A DNA stretch of 64,000 nucleotides from assembly GCA_018240525.1 (NCBI GenBank), contig JAFEFN010000012.1:1-64000 (forward strand), written 5' to 3'. Positions 9,021 through 20,217 of this stretch are shown one piece after another. This stretch comes from Pseudomonadota bacterium (GTDB taxonomy: Bacteria; Pseudomonadota; Gammaproteobacteria; Steroidobacterales; Steroidobacteraceae). Each line of letters opens with the position of its first letter. The first letter of the stretch is position 1. The notes under the pieces are model-generated. The model ran no database searches, had not been told where the DNA came from, and saw only the letters and a list, made by a program, of their open reading frames with translations. The position numbers and the translations under genes are program-made.

Positions 9021-10430
9021 TCAGCAGCTGTAGTACAGCTCCATCTCGACCGGGTGCGTGGACATGCGGAAGCGCGTGACCTCCTGCATCTTCAGGCCGA
9101 TGTAGGCATCGATCACGTCGTTGGTGAACACGCCGCCGCGGGTGAGGAACTCGCGGTCCTTGTCCAGGTGCTCGATCGCCATGTCGAGCGAGTGGCACAC
9201 GGTCGGGATGTGCTTGGCCTCCTCGGGCTCGAGGTCGTACAGGTCCTTGTCCGCCGGGTCGCCCGGGTGGATCTTGTTCTGGATGCCGTCCAGTCCCGCC
9301 ATCATCATCGCCGCGAAGGCGAAGTAGGGGTTGGCGCTGGAGTCCGGGAAGCGCACCTCGATGCGGCGCGCCTTCGGGTTCGACACCCACGGGATGCGGA
9401 TGGACGCGGAGCGGTTGCGCGCCGAGTACGCCAGCATCACCGGCGCCTCGAAGCCGGGCACCAGGCGCTTGTAGCTGTTGGTGCCGGCGTTGGTGAAGGC
9501 GTTCAGCGCCTTGGCGTGCTTGATGATGCCGCCGATGTAGTAGAGCGCCAGGTCCGACAGGCCGCCGTACTTGTCGCCCGCGAACAGCGCCTTGCCGTCC
9601 TTCTGCAGCGACTGGTGCACGTGCATGCCGCTGCCGTTGTCGCCCACCAGCGGCTTGGGCATGAAGGTCGCGGTCTTGCCGTAGCCGTGCGCGACGTTGT
9701 GCACGGCGTACTTGAGCAGCTGCACCTCGTCGGCCTTCTTGACCAGGCCGCCGGCACCGATGCCGATCTCCGACTGGCCGCCGGTGGCGACCTCGTGGTG
9801 GTGCACCTCGACGACCAGGCCGAGCTCCTCGCAGGCCATGCACATCGCCGAGCGGATGTCCTGGAAGGCATCCACCGGCGGCACCGGGAAGTAGCCGCCC
9901 TTGATGCCCGGGCGGTGGCCGCGATTGCCCTCCTGGTAGGCCGTGTCGGAGTTCCAAGCGCCCTGCACCGAGTCGATGTGGTAGGAGGCGCCGTGCATCT
10001 GGTTGGTCCAGCGCACGCTGTCGAAGATGAAGAACTCGTTCTCCGGGCCGAAGAGCGCGCCGTCGGCGATGCCGGTGGACTTCAGGTACGCCTCGGCGCG
10101 CTTGGCGAGCGAGCGCGGGTCGCGCTCGTAGCCCTGCATGGTCGCAGGCTCGATCACGTCGCAGCGGATGTCGATGGTCGGCTCCTCGAAGAACGGGTCG
10201 ATCACCGCCGTGGACGCCTCGGGCATCAGGATCATGTCCGACTCGTTGATGCCCTTCCATCCGCCGATGGAGGAGCCGTCGAACATCTTGCCGTCGCGGA
10301 ACAGGTCCTCGTCGACGAGCCGTGCCGGGATCGTCACGTGTTGTTCCTTGCCGCGCGTATCGGTGAAGCGCAGGTCCGCGAACTTCACCTGTTTTTCTTT
10401 GATGAGCTTCAGGACATCACTCGGTGTCAT
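9021..10430 (-). CDS. glnA: Glutamine synthetase type I
   Basis: A 469-residue enzyme that makes glutamine from glutamate, ammonia and ATP; it works as a dodecamer in the cytoplasm. The length matches the GSI-beta type. The motifs present include FDGSSIGGW, the metal-binding NEFFIFD, MHVHQSL, the ATP-binding region with NRSASIRIP and RRIEVRFPD, and a C-terminal [12 protein letters not shown]. Tyr398 in LYDLEPEEA is the expected adenylylation site, so the enzyme should be controlled by GlnE-type adenylylation as well as by transcription. Upstream are a sigma-54 promoter and two NtrC-type sites. It is monocistronic, judging from the strong hairpin downstream. Confidence 0.98.
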   Translation of the reverse strand: MTPSDVLKLIKEKQVKFADLRFTDTRGKEQHVTIPARLVDEDLFRDGKMFDGSSIGGWKGINESDMILMPEASTAVIDPFFEEPTIDIRCDVIEPATMQGYERDPRSLAKRAEAYLKSTGIADGALFGPENEFFIFDSVRWTNQMHGASYHIDSVQGAWNSDTAYQEGNRGHRPGIKGGYFPVPPVDAFQDIRSAMCMACEELGLVVEVHHHEVATGGQSEIGIGAGGLVKKADEVQLLKYAVHNVAHGYGKTATFMPKPLVGDNGSGMHVHQSLQKDGKALFAGDKYGGLSDLALYYIGGIIKHAKALNAFTNAGTNSYKRLVPGFEAPVMLAYSARNRSASIRIPWVSNPKARRIEVRFPDSSANPYFAFAAMMMAGLDGIQNKIHPGDPADKDLYDLEPEEAKHIPTVCHSLDMAIEHLDKDREFLTRGGVFTNDVIDAYIGLKMQEVTRFRMSTHPVEMELYYSC

Positions 10431-10513
10431 ATCGCCTCCGGGAAAGGGGTAAAACTCGCTGCGGGCTCGGGCGCGGCATCGCGGCCCCCGCGGGCAGCCG
10501 AAGCCTGTGCCAT

Positions 10514-10529
10514 TGCAGGTCGCGTGCCA
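10514..10529 (-). promoter_or_regulatory. Sigma-54 (RpoN) promoter of glnA
   Basis: The minus strand reads TGGCACGCGACCTGCA. The invariant GG (10528-10527) and GC (10516-10515) are separated by exactly ten bases, as required for sigma-54 holoenzyme. Only one base of the -12 consensus TTGCA differs. Predicted transcription start is near 10503, giving a leader of about 73 bases before the glnA ATG. Confidence 0.85.
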
Positions 10530-10580
10530 GCGCTCGGTCTTCGTCGAATCAAGCAGTTACGAGGCCATCGGGACCGGGGT

Positions 10581-10597
10581 CGCACTGTTATGGTGCA
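10581..10597. promoter_or_regulatory. NtrC binding site 1 (glnA enhancer, proximal)
   Basis: The sequence CGCACTGTTATGGTGCA contains GCAC-N7-GTGC, the NtrC dyad. It is centred about 86 bases upstream of the predicted sigma-54 start, in the usual enhancer range. Confidence 0.78.
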
Positions 10598-10612
10598 TCA
10601 GACCTCGCAGTC

Positions 10613-10629
10613 TGCACTATTTCAGGGCA
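10613..10629. promoter_or_regulatory. NtrC binding site 2 (glnA enhancer, distal)
   Basis: TGCACTATTTCAGGGCA keeps one perfect half-site and has one change in the other (GGGC for GTGC). Its centre is 32 bases, three helical turns, from site 1, which favours cooperative binding on one face of the DNA. It is weaker than site 1 by sequence. Confidence 0.6.
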
Positions 10630-10781
10630 TATAGGCTACTTCGGCCGTGTGGGCCGGCATACGGGGCGCGCCGCCGCGCCATCTTGGTGCAATGGCTGCC
10701 CGGGCCCTGAGGCCGATGGTGGCGGCCGGGCGGCCCGCGGCGCGCCCGGACCCCGGGTGCGCCAGTGCCGCCCCTGCACCG

Positions 10782-10787
10782 TATACT
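10782..10787 (+). promoter_or_regulatory. Probable -10 element for glyQ-glyS
   Basis: TATACT lies 33 bases before the glyQ ATG and would give a start near 10794 and a leader of about 27 bases containing GGGGAGGAG. No convincing -35 hexamer is visible 16-18 bases upstream, so the call rests on the -10 and its position. Confidence 0.45.
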
Positions 10788-10820
10788 CGCGCGCTCTTTC
10801 GGGGAGGAGACATCCGGTCC

Positions 10821-11765
10821 ATGAAAATCGGCCGCCCGCCGCGCACCTTCCAGGACTTGATCTTCAGCCTGCAGCGCTACTGGGCGCAGCAGGGCTGCGT
10901 GATCCTGCAGCCCTACGACATGGAGGTCGGCGCCGGTACCTTCCACACCGCGACCTTCCTGCGCGCGGTGGGTCCGGAGCCCTGGCGCGCCGCCTACGTG
11001 CAGCCCTCGCGCCGCCCGACCGACGGGCGCTACGGCGAGAACCCCTTCCGCCTGCAGCACTACTACCAGTACCAGGTGGTGCTCAAACCCTCGCCCCTGC
11101 CGATCCTCGACCTGTACCTCGGCAGCCTCGCCGAGCTCGGCCTCGACCCGCTGGTGCACGACGTGCGCTTCGTCGAGGACAACTGGGAGTCCCCCACGCT
11201 CGGGGCCTGGGGCCTGGGGTGGGAAGTGTGGCTGAACGGCATGGAAGTCACGCAGTTCACCTACTTCCAGCAGGTCGGCGGCCTGGACTGCCGCCCGGTC
11301 ACCGGCGAGATCACCTACGGGCTCGAGCGGCTGGCCATGTACCTGCAGGGGGTCGAGAGCATCTACGACATCCTCTGGAGCGACGGCCCGGGCGGGCGCG
11401 TCACCTACGGGGACGTGTTCCATCAGAACGAGGTCGAGCAGTCGAAGTACAACTTCGAGCACGCGGACGTGCCGAGCCTGTTCAGGCACTTCGAGGACCA
11501 CGAGCGCGTCTGCCAGGGGCTGCTCGCCGCCAAGCTCGCCCTGCCCGCCTACGAGCAGGCCCTCAAGGCCTCGCACACCTTCAACCTGCTCGATGCGCGC
11601 CGCGCCATCTCCGTGACCGAGCGCCAGCGCTACATCCTGCGGGTGCGCACCCTCGCCAGCGCCGTGGCGCGCGTCTACTACGAGAGCCGCGAGGCGCTCG
11701 GCTTCCCGTTGCTGAAGACGCAGGCCGAGCCGGTGGCGACGGCGGCCGCGGCGGCGGCGCCATGA
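10821..11765 (+). CDS. glyQ: Glycine-tRNA ligase alpha subunit
   Basis: A 314-residue class II aminoacyl-tRNA synthetase subunit that carries the glycine-activating core of the bacterial alpha2beta2 glycyl-tRNA synthetase. The N-terminus ([18 protein letters not shown]) and the motifs [26 protein letters not shown] and [15 protein letters not shown] are the family hallmarks. Length is normal (about 300). The ATG at 10821 follows GGGGAGGAG and is chosen over upstream in-frame codons that lie in the control region. Its TGA overlaps the glyS ATG (ATGA), so the two subunits are translationally coupled for equal synthesis. Confidence 0.98.
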   Translation: MKIGRPPRTFQDLIFSLQRYWAQQGCVILQPYDMEVGAGTFHTATFLRAVGPEPWRAAYVQPSRRPTDGRYGENPFRLQHYYQYQVVLKPSPLPILDLYLGSLAELGLDPLVHDVRFVEDNWESPTLGAWGLGWEVWLNGMEVTQFTYFQQVGGLDCRPVTGEITYGLERLAMYLQGVESIYDILWSDGPGGRVTYGDVFHQNEVEQSKYNFEHADVPSLFRHFEDHERVCQGLLAAKLALPAYEQALKASHTFNLLDARRAISVTERQRYILRVRTLASAVARVYYESREALGFPLLKTQAEPVATAAAAAAP

Positions 11766-13906
11766 AGATCGAGCACCGCGATTTCCTGCTCGAGATCGGC
11801 ACCGAGGAGTTGCCGCCGCGCGCGCTGCGCACCCTGAGCGATGCGCTGGTCGAAGGCCTCACCGCCGGGTTGGACAAGGCGCAGCTTGCCCACGGCGAGG
11901 TGGTCGGCTACGCCACGCCGCGCCGCCTGGCCGTGTGGGTCAAGCGCCTCGCCGCCCGGCAGCCCGAGCAGAACCTGAAGCGCAAGGGACCGCCGGTCAG
12001 CGCCGCCTTCGATGCGGCCGGCGCGCCGACCCGCGCCGCGCTGGCCTTCGCCGAGAGCTGCGGCGTGCACGTGGAGGCGCTGACGCGCCAGGAGGAGGGC
12101 AAGGGCCTGTTCCTGTTCTTCGCCGGCAGCAGGCCCGGCGAGCCGGCCACCGCGCTGCTGCCGGGGATCGTGCAGGCCGCGCTCGATGGGCTGCCCATCC
12201 CGCGGCGCATGCACTGGGGCGCGGGCACGGCGATGTTCGTGCGCCCGGTGCACTGGGTGGTGATGCTGTTCGGGCACGAGGTGGTGCCGGCGGTGCTGCT
12301 CGAGACCGCGGCCGGGCACTTCACCCACGGCCACCGCTTCCTCGCGCCCAAGCCGCTGCGCATCACCAGCCCCGGCGCCTACGAGCGCACGCTGCGTGAG
12401 CGCGGCCGCGTGCTGGCCGACTTCGCCATGCGCCGCGAGAAGATCCGCGCCGAGGTCGCCGCCGTCGCCGGCGCCCTGGGCGGGACCGCCCTGATGAGCG
12501 AGGCGCTGCTGGATGAGGTGACCGCGCTGGTGGAGTGGCCCGTGGCCCTCGCCGGCCACTTCGAGGAGCGCTTCCTCGCCCTGCCGCGCGAGGTGCTGAT
12601 CTCGACCCTGCAGGACCACCAGCGCTACTTCCCGGTGGAGGACGGCCGGCAGCAGCTGCTGCCAGCTTTCATCACCGTGAGCAACATCGAGAGCCGCGAC
12701 CCGCCCAAGGTGCGCGAGGGCAACGAGCGCGTGGTGCGCCCGCGCCTGGCCGATGCCGCCTTCTTCTGGGAGCAGGACCGCCGCGCGCCGCTGGCCGCGC
12801 GCCGCGCCGGGCTGGACGCGGTGACCTTCCAGGCGAAGCTCGGCACGCTCGGGGACAAGACGCGGCGCATCGTGCCGCTGGCCGCGCAGGTGGCGCTCGC
12901 CGCCGGCGGCGTGCAGGACACCGCGCGCCGCGCCGCGGACCTGGCCAAGTGCGACCTGCTGACCGCGATGGTCGGGGAGTTCCCGGAGCTGCAGGGCATC
13001 ATGGGCGCCTACTACGCCCTCGCCGACGGCGAACCGGCGGACGTGGCGACCGCCATCCGCGAGCACTACCTGCCGCGCGGCGCCGGCGATGCCCTGCCCG
13101 CGACCGCGGCCGGCACCGCGGTCGCCGTCGCCGACAAGCTCGACACCCTGGCCGGCATCTTCGCCATCGGCGAGAAGCCCACCGGCACCAAGGACCCGTT
13201 CGCGCTGCGCCGGGCGGCGCTCGGCATCCAGCGCATCCTCATCGAGAAGTCGCTGGAGGTGGACCTGAAAGAGCTCATCGGCGTGGCGGTGGCCGCGGTG
13301 CGCAGCGACATCGAGCGCCTGCGCCCGGCCGCCGCGGCGCCGACCGCCAAGGCGCCGCGCCCCGCGGAAGTCATCGAGGCGGAGATCTACGACTTCCTGA
13401 TGGAGCGCCTGCGCGCCTACTACCTCGAGCGCACGCCCGCGGCCGGCCGCCTGCCCGTGACCACCGAGATGTTCGATGCGGTGCTGGCCGCGCGCCCGGC
13501 CTCGCCGCTGGACTTCGACGCACGCCTGTCCGCGCTGTCCGCGTTCCTCGAGATGCCCGAGGCGGCCAGCCTGACCGCGGCCAACAAGCGCATCGCCAAC
13601 ATCCTGCGCAAGGCGGGCGCGGTGCCCGCGCAGGTCGAGGTGCTGCACCTGAAGGAGGCGCCCGAGGTGCGCCTGTACGATGCCATGCGCGCACTGCGCG
13701 CGGCGGTGGATGCCTCGACCGCGCAGCGCCAGTACACCGCAGCGCTCGGGCGCCTCGCGCAGCTGCGCCCGGCCGTGGACGGCTTCTTCGACGAGGTGAT
13801 GGTGATGGACGAGAACCCGCAGCTGCGGGCCAACCGCCTGGGACTCCTCGCGCAGCTCCAGGCCCTGTTCGCAGGGGTCGCGGACCTGTCGCGACTGCCC
13901 GGTTGA
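11762..13906 (+). CDS. glyS: Glycine-tRNA ligase beta subunit
   Basis: A 714-residue beta subunit that binds tRNA-Gly and partners GlyQ. The N-terminal [14 protein letters not shown], the repeated HRF and FVRPVHW regions, the HD-like domain with [15 protein letters not shown], and the [20 protein letters not shown] segment are typical of GlyS. A C-terminal DALR anticodon-binding domain ends with [20 protein letters not shown]. Length is close to the E. coli protein (689). The last bases overlap the TTG start of the acyltransferase. Confidence 0.98.
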   Translation: MKIEHRDFLLEIGTEELPPRALRTLSDALVEGLTAGLDKAQLAHGEVVGYATPRRLAVWVKRLAARQPEQNLKRKGPPVSAAFDAAGAPTRAALAFAESCGVHVEALTRQEEGKGLFLFFAGSRPGEPATALLPGIVQAALDGLPIPRRMHWGAGTAMFVRPVHWVVMLFGHEVVPAVLLETAAGHFTHGHRFLAPKPLRITSPGAYERTLRERGRVLADFAMRREKIRAEVAAVAGALGGTALMSEALLDEVTALVEWPVALAGHFEERFLALPREVLISTLQDHQRYFPVEDGRQQLLPAFITVSNIESRDPPKVREGNERVVRPRLADAAFFWEQDRRAPLAARRAGLDAVTFQAKLGTLGDKTRRIVPLAAQVALAAGGVQDTARRAADLAKCDLLTAMVGEFPELQGIMGAYYALADGEPADVATAIREHYLPRGAGDALPATAAGTAVAVADKLDTLAGIFAIGEKPTGTKDPFALRRAALGIQRILIEKSLEVDLKELIGVAVAAVRSDIERLRPAAAAPTAKAPRPAEVIEAEIYDFLMERLRAYYLERTPAAGRLPVTTEMFDAVLAARPASPLDFDARLSALSAFLEMPEAASLTAANKRIANILRKAGAVPAQVEVLHLKEAPEVRLYDAMRALRAAVDASTAQRQYTAALGRLAQLRPAVDGFFDEVMVMDENPQLRANRLGLLAQLQALFAGVADLSRLPG

Positions 13907-14658
13907 GCGAGCCGGCCAGGCCGCGGTCCGCTCGCGGGCCGGTGCGCCAGTTCCTGGGCTCGCTCTTCTTCACCGCCTTCGTGCCGGCGTGGACCTTCCT
14001 GTTCGCGATCCCGTTCGTGGTGATGTGCGCGTTCCTGCCGTTCCGCAAGCGCTACCTGCTGGCGCGCTGGTACGCACGCAGCATGCTGTGGGTGCTGAAG
14101 GTGAGCTGCGGGCTCACCTACCGGGTCGAGGGCGCGCCCATCCCCGCGGGCGCGCACGTGGCGCTGTGGAAGCACTCCTCCAGCTGGGAAACCATGGCGA
14201 TGATGGTGGTGTTCCCGCGCCAGGTGTGGGTGCTCAAGCGCGAGCTGATGTGGCTGCCGGTGGTCGGCACCGGCATCTGGCAGATGCACTCGATCGCCAT
14301 CAACCGCAAGGCCGGGCACTCGGCCGTCTACCAGGTGGTGGAACAGGGCAAGCGCCGCCTGGCCGAAGGCTCCTGGGTCATGATCTACCCGGAGGGCACG
14401 CGCATGCCGGTCGGCGCGACGCGCCGCTACGGGGTGAGCGGCACGCTGCTCGCCCAGGAGACCGGCTGCCTCATCGTGCCGGTCGCGCACGACGCCGGCT
14501 ACTACTGGCCGCGGCGCGGCATCCTGAAGAAGCCCGGCGTGGTGCGCGTGGTGATCGGGGCGCCGGTGTCCGCGGCCGGCCGCGACGTGCGCGAGCTCAA
14601 CGCCGAGATCCAGGCCTGGGTCGAGCGCACCGTGGCCGAGATCGCCCCGCAGGGCTAG
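13903..14658 (+). CDS. 1-acyl-sn-glycerol-3-phosphate acyltransferase (PlsC-like)
   Basis: A 251-residue membrane-associated acyltransferase that would add the second acyl chain to lysophosphatidic acid. An N-terminal hydrophobic segment spans about residues 20-45. The catalytic block reads KHSSSWE, that is HX4E rather than the textbook HX4D. The glycerol-phosphate block is YPEGTR. A further conserved stretch is CLIVPVAHDAG. The start is taken as TTG at 13903, overlapping the glyS stop (TTGA). The first internal ATG is about 40 codons in and would remove most of the membrane segment. The position beside gyrB and glyQS parallels Pseudomonas-type genomes, where the acyltransferase gene follows gyrB. 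Confidence 0.88.
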   Translation: MSEPARPRSARGPVRQFLGSLFFTAFVPAWTFLFAIPFVVMCAFLPFRKRYLLARWYARSMLWVLKVSCGLTYRVEGAPIPAGAHVALWKHSSSWETMAMMVVFPRQVWVLKRELMWLPVVGTGIWQMHSIAINRKAGHSAVYQVVEQGKRRLAEGSWVMIYPEGTRMPVGATRRYGVSGTLLAQETGCLIVPVAHDAGYYWPRRGILKKPGVVRVVIGAPVSAAGRDVRELNAEIQAWVERTVAEIAPQG

Positions 14659-14665
14659 GCCGCGA

Positions 14666-17110
<2,445 letters not shown>

Positions 17111-18172
17111 TTATACGTGCTGCACCCTCCCTTGGGCCACGTTAAAGGTGGCGTCCGGTGAGCCGAAGAGCCTTGATTCTGAAGTCAAAGACGTCACGAT
17201 GAGCTGCGACTGCAGCCGCAGGACCTGCTCGATGAAGCGCTGCAGGTGCGCCCCGTCCAGCTCGGCGGCCGGATCGTCCAGGAGCAGCGTCGGCGCGGTC
17301 CCCGACAGCGCCCGCAGGAGCTTCAGTTGCGCCACGGTCATCGCCACGGCGACGAGCTTCTGCTGGCCGCGCGAGAGCACCTCGCGCGCCGGCCGGCCCT
17401 CGGTGCGGACGGTCACGTCGGCACGGTGCGGTCCGCTGTGCGTCAGGTGCCGGGCCTCGTCCCGAGGCCGCGAGGCTGCCAGGGCCTCCAGCAGCGGCGT
17501 CTCCGCATGCCACCCGCGGACGTAGTGCAGCTGGACATCGAGGCCGGTCAGCGCGGTCACCGTCTCCTGCCAGTAAGGCTGGAGCTGGTCCAGGAAGACC
17601 CGCCGCGACTCGGCGATCTGCTCGCCCAGCCGGGCCACTTCGGCATCCCAGGCATGCGCCAGGGCCGGTTGTGATCGCAGCGCAGCATTGCGTTGCTTGA
17701 GCGCGCGCGTATAGCGCACCCAGGTCTCGACGAAGGGAGGTTCCACGTGGAACACCGCCCAGTCCATCCATCGGCGCCGGCGATGCCCTCCCTCTTCCAC
17801 CAGCTTGTGGATCCCCGGCTCGATCACCTGGACCGCAAAGGCCTGCGACAGCTCGGCCAGCGACTGGGTGCTGCGGCCGGCCACGCGCGCCGAGACGCCC
17901 GCGGGCGTCACCTCGAAGCCGATGGTGTCGATCTGCTCCGCGGCCCGCTGGACTCGCCCGACGACTCGTAAATGATCCTGTCCGCGCCGAATCAGGCGGT
18001 CATTGTTCCGTGTGCGAAACGATCGTCCCCGGCCCAGCAGAAAAATGGCCTCGAGGAGCGAGGTCTTGCCGGATCCGTTCGCTCCCCAGATGAGGGTGAG
18101 ACCCGGGGGGATCGTCAGCTGCGCCGCTTCAATGCAGCGCACGTTGGTGACGGCGAGCTCGAGCAAGCTCAC
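17111..18172 (-). CDS. recF: DNA replication and repair protein RecF
   Basis: A 353-residue SMC-like ATPase that works with RecO and RecR to load RecA at single-strand gaps. Walker A is GANGSGKT (30-37). The ABC-type signature is LSRGQQKL and Walker B is PTLLLDDPAAELD. Length matches RecF proteins (about 360). A parS palindrome (17739-17754) lies inside the coding sequence. Unlike most genomes, where recF closely follows dnaN, 717 bases separate the two genes here. It may therefore have its own promoter in that spacer, but none is obvious. Confidence 0.96.
   Translation of the reverse strand: MSLLELAVTNVRCIEAAQLTIPPGLTLIWGANGSGKTSLLEAIFLLGRGRSFRTRNNDRLIRRGQDHLRVVGRVQRAAEQIDTIGFEVTPAGVSARVAGRSTQSLAELSQAFAVQVIEPGIHKLVEEGGHRRRRWMDWAVFHVEPPFVETWVRYTRALKQRNAALRSQPALAHAWDAEVARLGEQIAESRRVFLDQLQPYWQETVTALTGLDVQLHYVRGWHAETPLLEALAASRPRDEARHLTHSGPHRADVTVRTEGRPAREVLSRGQQKLVAVAMTVAQLKLLRALSGTAPTLLLDDPAAELDGAHLQRFIEQVLRLQSQLIVTSLTSESRLFGSPDATFNVAQGRVQHV
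17739..17754. promoter_or_regulatory. parS site 1 (inside recF)
   Basis: GGTTCCACGTGGAACA matches the ParB-binding palindrome TGTTCCACGTGGAACA except for the first base. It lies within recF, showing selection for the site on top of the coding sequence. Confidence 0.88.
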
Positions 18173-18232
18173 GCGCGAGGCCCCCTCGTCTCGCTCGGCC
18201 GCACGGGGCGGGCTCGCCCGCGCGCACGGCGA

Positions 18233-18248
18233 CGTTCCACGTGGAACC
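18233..18248. promoter_or_regulatory. parS site 2
   Basis: CGTTCCACGTGGAACC contains the perfect 14-bp core GTTCCACGTGGAAC recognised by chromosomal ParB. It lies 61 bases upstream of the recF start. Confidence 0.9.
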
Positions 18249-18390
18249 TGGGCCGCGGCCCGAATGCGGATCGTGCGCGACTCTGCCGCCGTGCCGCAGG
18301 ACCGCCTGGGGGCATCGCCGATTCACCTGCATGCCGGGGCCCCCCGATGCGCCCGCCGTGCCCCCGCCGTCTAGTGGCGGGTGTCCCGGG

Positions 18391-18406
18391 AGTTCCACGT
18401 GGAACA
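18391..18406. promoter_or_regulatory. parS site 3
   Basis: AGTTCCACGTGGAACA contains the perfect 14-bp parS core and lies in the dnaN-recF spacer. Confidence 0.9.
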
Positions 18407-18729
18407 TCACGACAGCGCCCATCGCGGTCATGATCGGCGCGGCCCATCCCGCCCCAGCGCGCCTCGCCCGGGACACCCGAGCAACTTGGCCGAGGCGTCG
18501 CAGCGGTCGCCGTCCGGACCGCCTTGGGCGCCCTGCGCGCGGATGTTACGACCAAGAGAATCGAGCGGCGGTGCCGCGCGGGATCAGGGTGCGCGCCAGG
18601 GCACGCCGGCCCAGGGGATCGGAGGAGGCGCCTCGTGATCAGGACGCCGCCGCTGCAGGGACGGGCGGGTGGCCACCTGCCACGTGCGCCGTCGGGCGCA
18701 CGCACCGGACCCGCGGCTTGCGCGCCAGG

Positions 18730-18745
18730 GGTTCCACGTGGAACC
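18730..18745. promoter_or_regulatory. parS site 4
   Basis: GGTTCCACGTGGAACC is a fully symmetric 16-bp parS palindrome located 145 bases after the dnaN stop codon. Confidence 0.9.
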
Positions 18746-18889
18746 TTCAGGTCGAAGCGGGGCGCGCGGGCGGCGATCACGGCAGTGCGAAAGACCGCAG
18801 TGTTCATTCCCGGCCGCGCGGAGACTGGCCGGTTCCGCCACGTCGGTGCGCGAGGGCACCCGGGGTACGGGGAACCCCGGCGCGACATT

Positions 18890-19990
18890 TCAGAGCCGCA
18901 TCGGCATCACGACGTAGCGGGTGTGTGCCGTCCCCGGGGCATGGATGAGGCAACTGCTGTTCGAGTCGGTAAGTCCGATCTCCACCTTCTCCCCGTCCAC
19001 CGCACTGAGCGCATCGAGCAGGTAGTTCACGTTGAAGCCGATCTCGACTTCCTCGCCCTTGTAGGCGACCTCGACCTGGTCCTCGGCTTCCTCCTGTTCC
19101 GGGTTGTGGGCCTGCAGCGTGAGCAGGTCCGGACGCGCCGTGAGGCGGATGCCGCGATACTTCTCGTTGGAAAGGATGGCCGTGCGCTGCAGTGCCTGGC
19201 GCAGCACCTCCCGGTCCGCTTCCACCATGCGCGGCGGGCTGCTGGGAATCACGCGGCCGTACTCCGGGAAACGACCATCGATCAGCTTCGAAGTGAAGCG
19301 AATGTCGCCGATCTGTGCACGAACGTGATTGGTGCCCACGGCGAGCTCGATATCCCCTTCCGTCCCCAGGATGCGCTGCAGCTCCAGGACGCCCTTGCGC
19401 GGCACGATTACCTGCTGCGTCGTGCCCTTGGCCTTGCCCGCCAGCTCCATCTCGCACAGCGCCAGGCGGTGCCCATCGGTGGCCACCGCGCGCAGTAACT
19501 TGCCATCGGTCTCGAGCAGCAGACCATTCAAGTAGTAGCGCACGTCCTGCTGTGCCATCGAGAAATGCGTCTTGTCGATCAGGCGGCGGAACTCGCCCTG
19601 CGCGACGGTGAGCGTCTGCTGCGCGTTGATCTCCTCGACGAGCGGAAATTCCGCGGCCGGCAGGCTCGAGAGCGTGAAGCGGCTGCGACCGGCGCGGATG
19701 GAGACGCGCTCGCCGTCGGTGGTGAGCGTCACGCTGGTTTTCTCGGGTAAAGCGCGAAAGATGTCGAGCAGCTTGCGGCCCGGCACCGTGATGTCACCGC
19801 TCTGCGCAACGCTCACGTTGGTCGTGGCGACCAGTTCCACCTCCAGGTCCGTGCCGGTGATGCTGAGCTTGTTGTCGCGCGCGGCGAGCAGCACGTTGGC
19901 CAGCACCGGCATCGTCTGCCGGCGCTCCACGACACCGATGACGCTTTGCAGGGGAGCGAGCAGATCTTCGCGCGGAGCGGTGAGCTTCAT
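18890..19990 (-). CDS. dnaN: DNA polymerase III beta sliding clamp
   Basis: A 366-residue clamp protein; a dimer encircles DNA and tethers polymerase III. The three repeated clamp domains are intact. Conserved stretches include PVLANVLLAA, the DGRFPEYGRVIP loop, NEKYRGIRL, and the C-terminal HTRYVVMPMRL that forms the protein-binding pocket. Length equals E. coli DnaN (366). It is preceded by the putative oriC spacer and followed by the 717-bp parS spacer, so it may be transcribed mainly as a dnaA-dnaN pair. Confidence 0.98.
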   Translation of the reverse strand: MKLTAPREDLLAPLQSVIGVVERRQTMPVLANVLLAARDNKLSITGTDLEVELVATTNVSVAQSGDITVPGRKLLDIFRALPEKTSVTLTTDGERVSIRAGRSRFTLSSLPAAEFPLVEEINAQQTLTVAQGEFRRLIDKTHFSMAQQDVRYYLNGLLLETDGKLLRAVATDGHRLALCEMELAGKAKGTTQQVIVPRKGVLELQRILGTEGDIELAVGTNHVRAQIGDIRFTSKLIDGRFPEYGRVIPSSPPRMVEADREVLRQALQRTAILSNEKYRGIRLTARPDLLTLQAHNPEQEEAEDQVEVAYKGEEVEIGFNVNYLLDALSAVDGEKVEIGLTDSNSSCLIHAPGTAHTRYVVMPMRL

Positions 19991-20163
19991 GGATTTCTCT
20001 CTTCAGAATTCTGGATCGAAAAAGGATTGGGATTATTTATTACAGAGACTATAGAGCCTGTGAGTCATGGGAATAACCAAAATTTACCATCCCATTCAAG
20101 GCCTTGCGGACTCAGGCGTGGCTTGTAACCCCCGCACGACCTGCTGAGCTTCTGTTCACGTCC

Positions 20164-20172
20164 TGTGGGTAA
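20164..20172 (-). promoter_or_regulatory. Putative DnaA box
   Basis: The minus strand reads TTACCCACA, one mismatch from the consensus TTATCCACA, inside the candidate oriC. Confidence 0.5.
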
Positions 20173-20174
20173 CT

Positions 20175-20183
20175 TTATCCCCA
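20175..20183 (+). promoter_or_regulatory. Putative DnaA box
   Basis: TTATCCCCA differs from TTATCCACA at one position. It lies two bases from the inverted box next to it, making a head-to-head pair. Confidence 0.5.
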
Positions 20184-20217
20184 ACTTCGTCCACACGTAA
20201 TGCACATCTCTGCGCCC

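Larger units (their letters stand above)
18173..18889. other. 717-bp GC-rich non-coding spacer between dnaN and recF with three parS sites
   Basis: Open frames exist on both strands but their translations are Arg/Pro/Gly-rich with no recognisable domain and no good start signals. They also include the parS palindrome translated as HVE or PRGT, so none is called as a gene. The spacer holds parS sites 2-4. Outside those sites nothing specific was recognised: no tRNA, no clear promoter and no DnaA-box cluster. Confidence 0.75.
19991..20217. other. Candidate chromosomal replication origin (oriC)
   Basis: This 227-bp dnaA-dnaN spacer is clearly AT-richer than the rest of the window, with a run around 20022-20055 (AAAAAGGATT...TTATTTATTA...) suited to strand opening. 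Near the dnaA side there are two close matches to the DnaA box TTATCCACA: TGTGGGTAA (20164-20172) and TTATCCCCA (20175-20183). A third possible remnant is TCGTCCACA nearby. It sits beside dnaA, dnaN, gyrB and the parS cluster. No perfect DnaA box is present, so assignment rests on context and base composition. Confidence 0.65.

Noticed and set aside
18241..18948. Open frame of 235 codons in the dnaN-recF spacer (and overlapping frames on both strands)
   Set aside because: The composition is Pro/Arg/Gly-rich, parS palindromes are translated inside it, no start signal is evident, and it runs into dnaN antisense. It does not look like a protein.
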